Origin: JBEIUO01 sp964549785
GTDB lineage: Bacteria; Planctomycetota; Phycisphaerae; Phycisphaerales; UBA1924
NCBI GenBank assembly: GCA_964549785.1
Contig: CAZJXA010000018.1
Span: 1 to 25,956 of the forward strand
Direction: 5' to 3'
DNA length: 25,956 bases
Position 1 is the first letter of the stretch; each line of letters opens with the position of its first letter. This document shows positions 24,694 through 25,956 of this stretch, piece after piece. The position numbers were made by a program, and so were the translations under genes. The notes under the pieces were generated by a model. That model did no database searches. It had not been told where the DNA came from and saw only the letters and a list, made by a program, of their open reading frames with translations.

Positions 24694-25361
24694 TTCTGTC
24701 CGAGCCTGATCTCGCGTACTGCGCATGGCTCGGCGCCGTGCTGGAGCGGCTTCGCCGGGGCGAGGACGGATTTCCGCACGATCCTGAGAAGGCGATGACA
24801 AATCAAGTTACGGTCGATGACGATCAGAAGCGTTCTTGCTATCGCCGTGGACCGGGCGTGCAGAGGGAACCGCTTGGCAAGACTTATGCCCAGCAAAAGT
24901 GTCCGGAAATCTTGACGCCGATCTACACAGAAATCATGGCCTGTGTGCGAGGATCGCATTGGGAAAACGAGTTCCGGGGCACGCTGCTCGTTGCGCCTTG
25001 GCCGCTTCCCGAGGTCGTCCTCGATGATCTGCTGGCGCGGGACATCCAAACCGACGCGATCGGTCACCTTTGGCTCTCTGATTCGAAACTCTGGTCGCTC
25101 GCCGATCGAGTCAGCGAGGCCCTTCTTACTCTTGCCAAGCGCCGCTACGCCGGCCCGGCATACGACGAGCATCAACTGGAAGAAGTCTTACACGCATTTC
25201 CAGTCCACGAATGGATGCTCCGGTCTCTCGCCACGATGGAGCCATCGTGCCAGGCCAGGGCCGCTGTCGTCGCGAAGTACATCCGAGCGCTGCCCAACCC
25301 ACAAGGTCTGTTGAAGGGTCGTCCCGATTTGATCGTGGAAGCTTGGAGGCTCGGTGGCTGA
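24690..25361 (+). CDS. Unrecognised protein inside the MoxR cluster
   Basis: 223-residue soluble protein not recognised; no signal peptide, membrane helix or catalytic motif is seen. GTG 24690-24692 overlaps the MoxR stop by four bases, and its own stop lies inside the next gene, so it is clearly part of the operon. The N-terminal third is charged (DPEKAMTNQVTVDDDQKR). The middle contains LLVAPWPLPEVVLDDLLARD and IGHLWLSDSKLWSLADRVSE. The C-terminal part is helical and ends NPQGLLKGRPDLIVEAWRLG. Base composition around 24,790-24,960 is less GC-rich than its neighbours, which may mean a late insertion into the cluster. It could be a HEAT-like adaptor, but I do not assign a function. Confidence 0.75.
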   Translation: MILSEPDLAYCAWLGAVLERLRRGEDGFPHDPEKAMTNQVTVDDDQKRSCYRRGPGVQREPLGKTYAQQKCPEILTPIYTEIMACVRGSHWENEFRGTLLVAPWPLPEVVLDDLLARDIQTDAIGHLWLSDSKLWSLADRVSEALLTLAKRRYAGPAYDEHQLEEVLHAFPVHEWMLRSLATMEPSCQARAAVVAKYIRALPNPQGLLKGRPDLIVEAWRLGG

Positions 25362-25956
25362 GCTGGCCCTTCATGTTCTGGGCATCCGTCATCACGGCCC
25401 GGGCTCTGCCCGCATGGTGCAGCGTGCCCTCAAGCACCTGAAGCCCGACGCCGTGCTGATCGAAGGGCCGCCGGACGCCGCCGAGATGATCGGGCTCGCG
25501 GGGCACAAGGGCATGAAGCCGCCGGTGGCCCTCTTGGTCTACGAACCCGATGCCCCGAGCGAAGCCGTCTACTACCCCTTCGCCACGTTCTCCCCCGAGT
25601 GGCAGGCGATCCAGTTCGCGGCCACCGGCCGGAGCAAGACCTCCATCCAAGTGAGGTTCATCGATCTGCCGCAGTCACTCCGCCCGCGCCGCGCGGTGCC
25701 GTTGGTCGAGCCGGCTCCCAAAGCGCCGGCGGATGCGGAAGAGGGCGATGCAGCGACGGCCGAACGCCCGCCCGCCGACCCCGACCCGCTCAACGCCCTC
25801 GCCCTCGCCGCGGGCTATGCCGACGGCGAGGTGTGGTGGAACCGCCTGATCGAGGAACGCCGCGGCGAGGAAGACCCCACCGGCTCCTTCGACGCCATTC
25901 GCGAGGCCATGGCCTCGGCCCGCAAGGAACTTGGGCACACACGCCACGACCCGCAA
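25354..25956 (+). CDS. DUF5682-like protein of the MoxR cluster, partial
   Basis: The first 201 codons of a protein that continues past the right edge. The start is GTG 25354-25356, overlapping the previous gene by eight bases. The N-terminus LHVLGIRHHGPGSARMV followed by PDAVLIEGPPDAAEMI is the signature of DUF5682 proteins (YehM-like), large proteins found next to MoxR ATPase, DUF5691 and SWIM genes. A charged, Pro/Ala-rich linker (about residues 116-146) precedes a helical part (EVWWNRLIEERR). Biochemical function is unknown for the family. A VWA-domain gene would be expected next. Confidence 0.87.
   Translation, partial: MAELALHVLGIRHHGPGSARMVQRALKHLKPDAVLIEGPPDAAEMIGLAGHKGMKPPVALLVYEPDAPSEAVYYPFATFSPEWQAIQFAATGRSKTSIQVRFIDLPQSLRPRRAVPLVEPAPKAPADAEEGDAATAERPPADPDPLNALALAAGYADGEVWWNRLIEERRGEEDPTGSFDAIREAMASARKELGHTRHDPQ

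Noticed and set aside
20745..25956. Vwa-MoxR-VMAP ternary conflict system
   Set aside because: No VMAP, protease or VWA gene is visible in the window. SWIM, DUF5691 and DUF5682 neighbours fit the yehLMPQ-like type better.

Overview
The window is about 64% GC by eye. It looks like a piece of a planctomycete chromosome, most likely Phycisphaerae. This rests on secreted proteins with HAF-type repeats, IPAP...RRRR C-terminal sorting tails and dockerin-like calcium loops, on large membrane-anchored paralogues with a pseudopilin-like C-terminus, and on few Shine-Dalgarno sites. The assignment is inference, since no rRNA or other phylogenetic marker is present. I see no tRNA, rRNA, insertion sequence or CRISPR array.

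Layout. 1-13499 is read almost wholly from the minus strand. It holds: two exported proteins (182-4133), each apparently broken by one base in a G/C run; an MNT nucleotidyltransferase antitoxin with only a stub of its HEPN partner; an acyl-CoA mutase large subunit whose active-site residues match isobutyryl-CoA mutase; a patatin-like lipase; two tandem ~500-residue membrane-anchored paralogues; a HigBA-like toxin-antitoxin pair with a clear promoter and operator but a frameshifted toxin; 3-hydroxyacyl-CoA dehydrogenase; and prfB. 13658-15654 (plus) holds a small exported protein, a frameshifted membrane protein and a membrane segment fused to a pteridine-reductase-like SDR. 15715-17043 (minus) is a UDP-GlcNAc-type dehydrogenase. 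From 17152 to the right edge seven plus-strand genes are packed head to tail: guanine deaminase, a POT-family transporter with a large inserted domain, then SWIM zinc finger, DUF5691-like, MoxR AAA+, an unknown protein and a DUF5682-like protein that runs off the window.

How genes may work together. The mutase and the hydroxyacyl-CoA dehydrogenase both act on C4 acyl-CoAs, although they are not one operon. guaD and the POT transporter share one base (TGATG), which suggests joint expression. The SWIM/DUF5691/MoxR/DUF5682 block resembles the E. coli yehLMPQ-type clusters. Every junction in it overlaps by 3-8 bases, so the products are probably made together and act with an AAA+ ATPase core; a VWA partner would be expected beyond the right edge.

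Most notable points. prfB retains the position of the classical +1 programmed frameshift, but the in-frame stop is UAA rather than UGA and no Shine-Dalgarno stimulator is present. The POT transporter carries a lipoyl/biotinyl-like fold in a loop. The MoxR block contains an unrecognised 223-residue protein. Four further reading frames are interrupted by apparent single-base losses, so either the assembly carries indel errors or this region is decaying; that caveat also applies to prfB.
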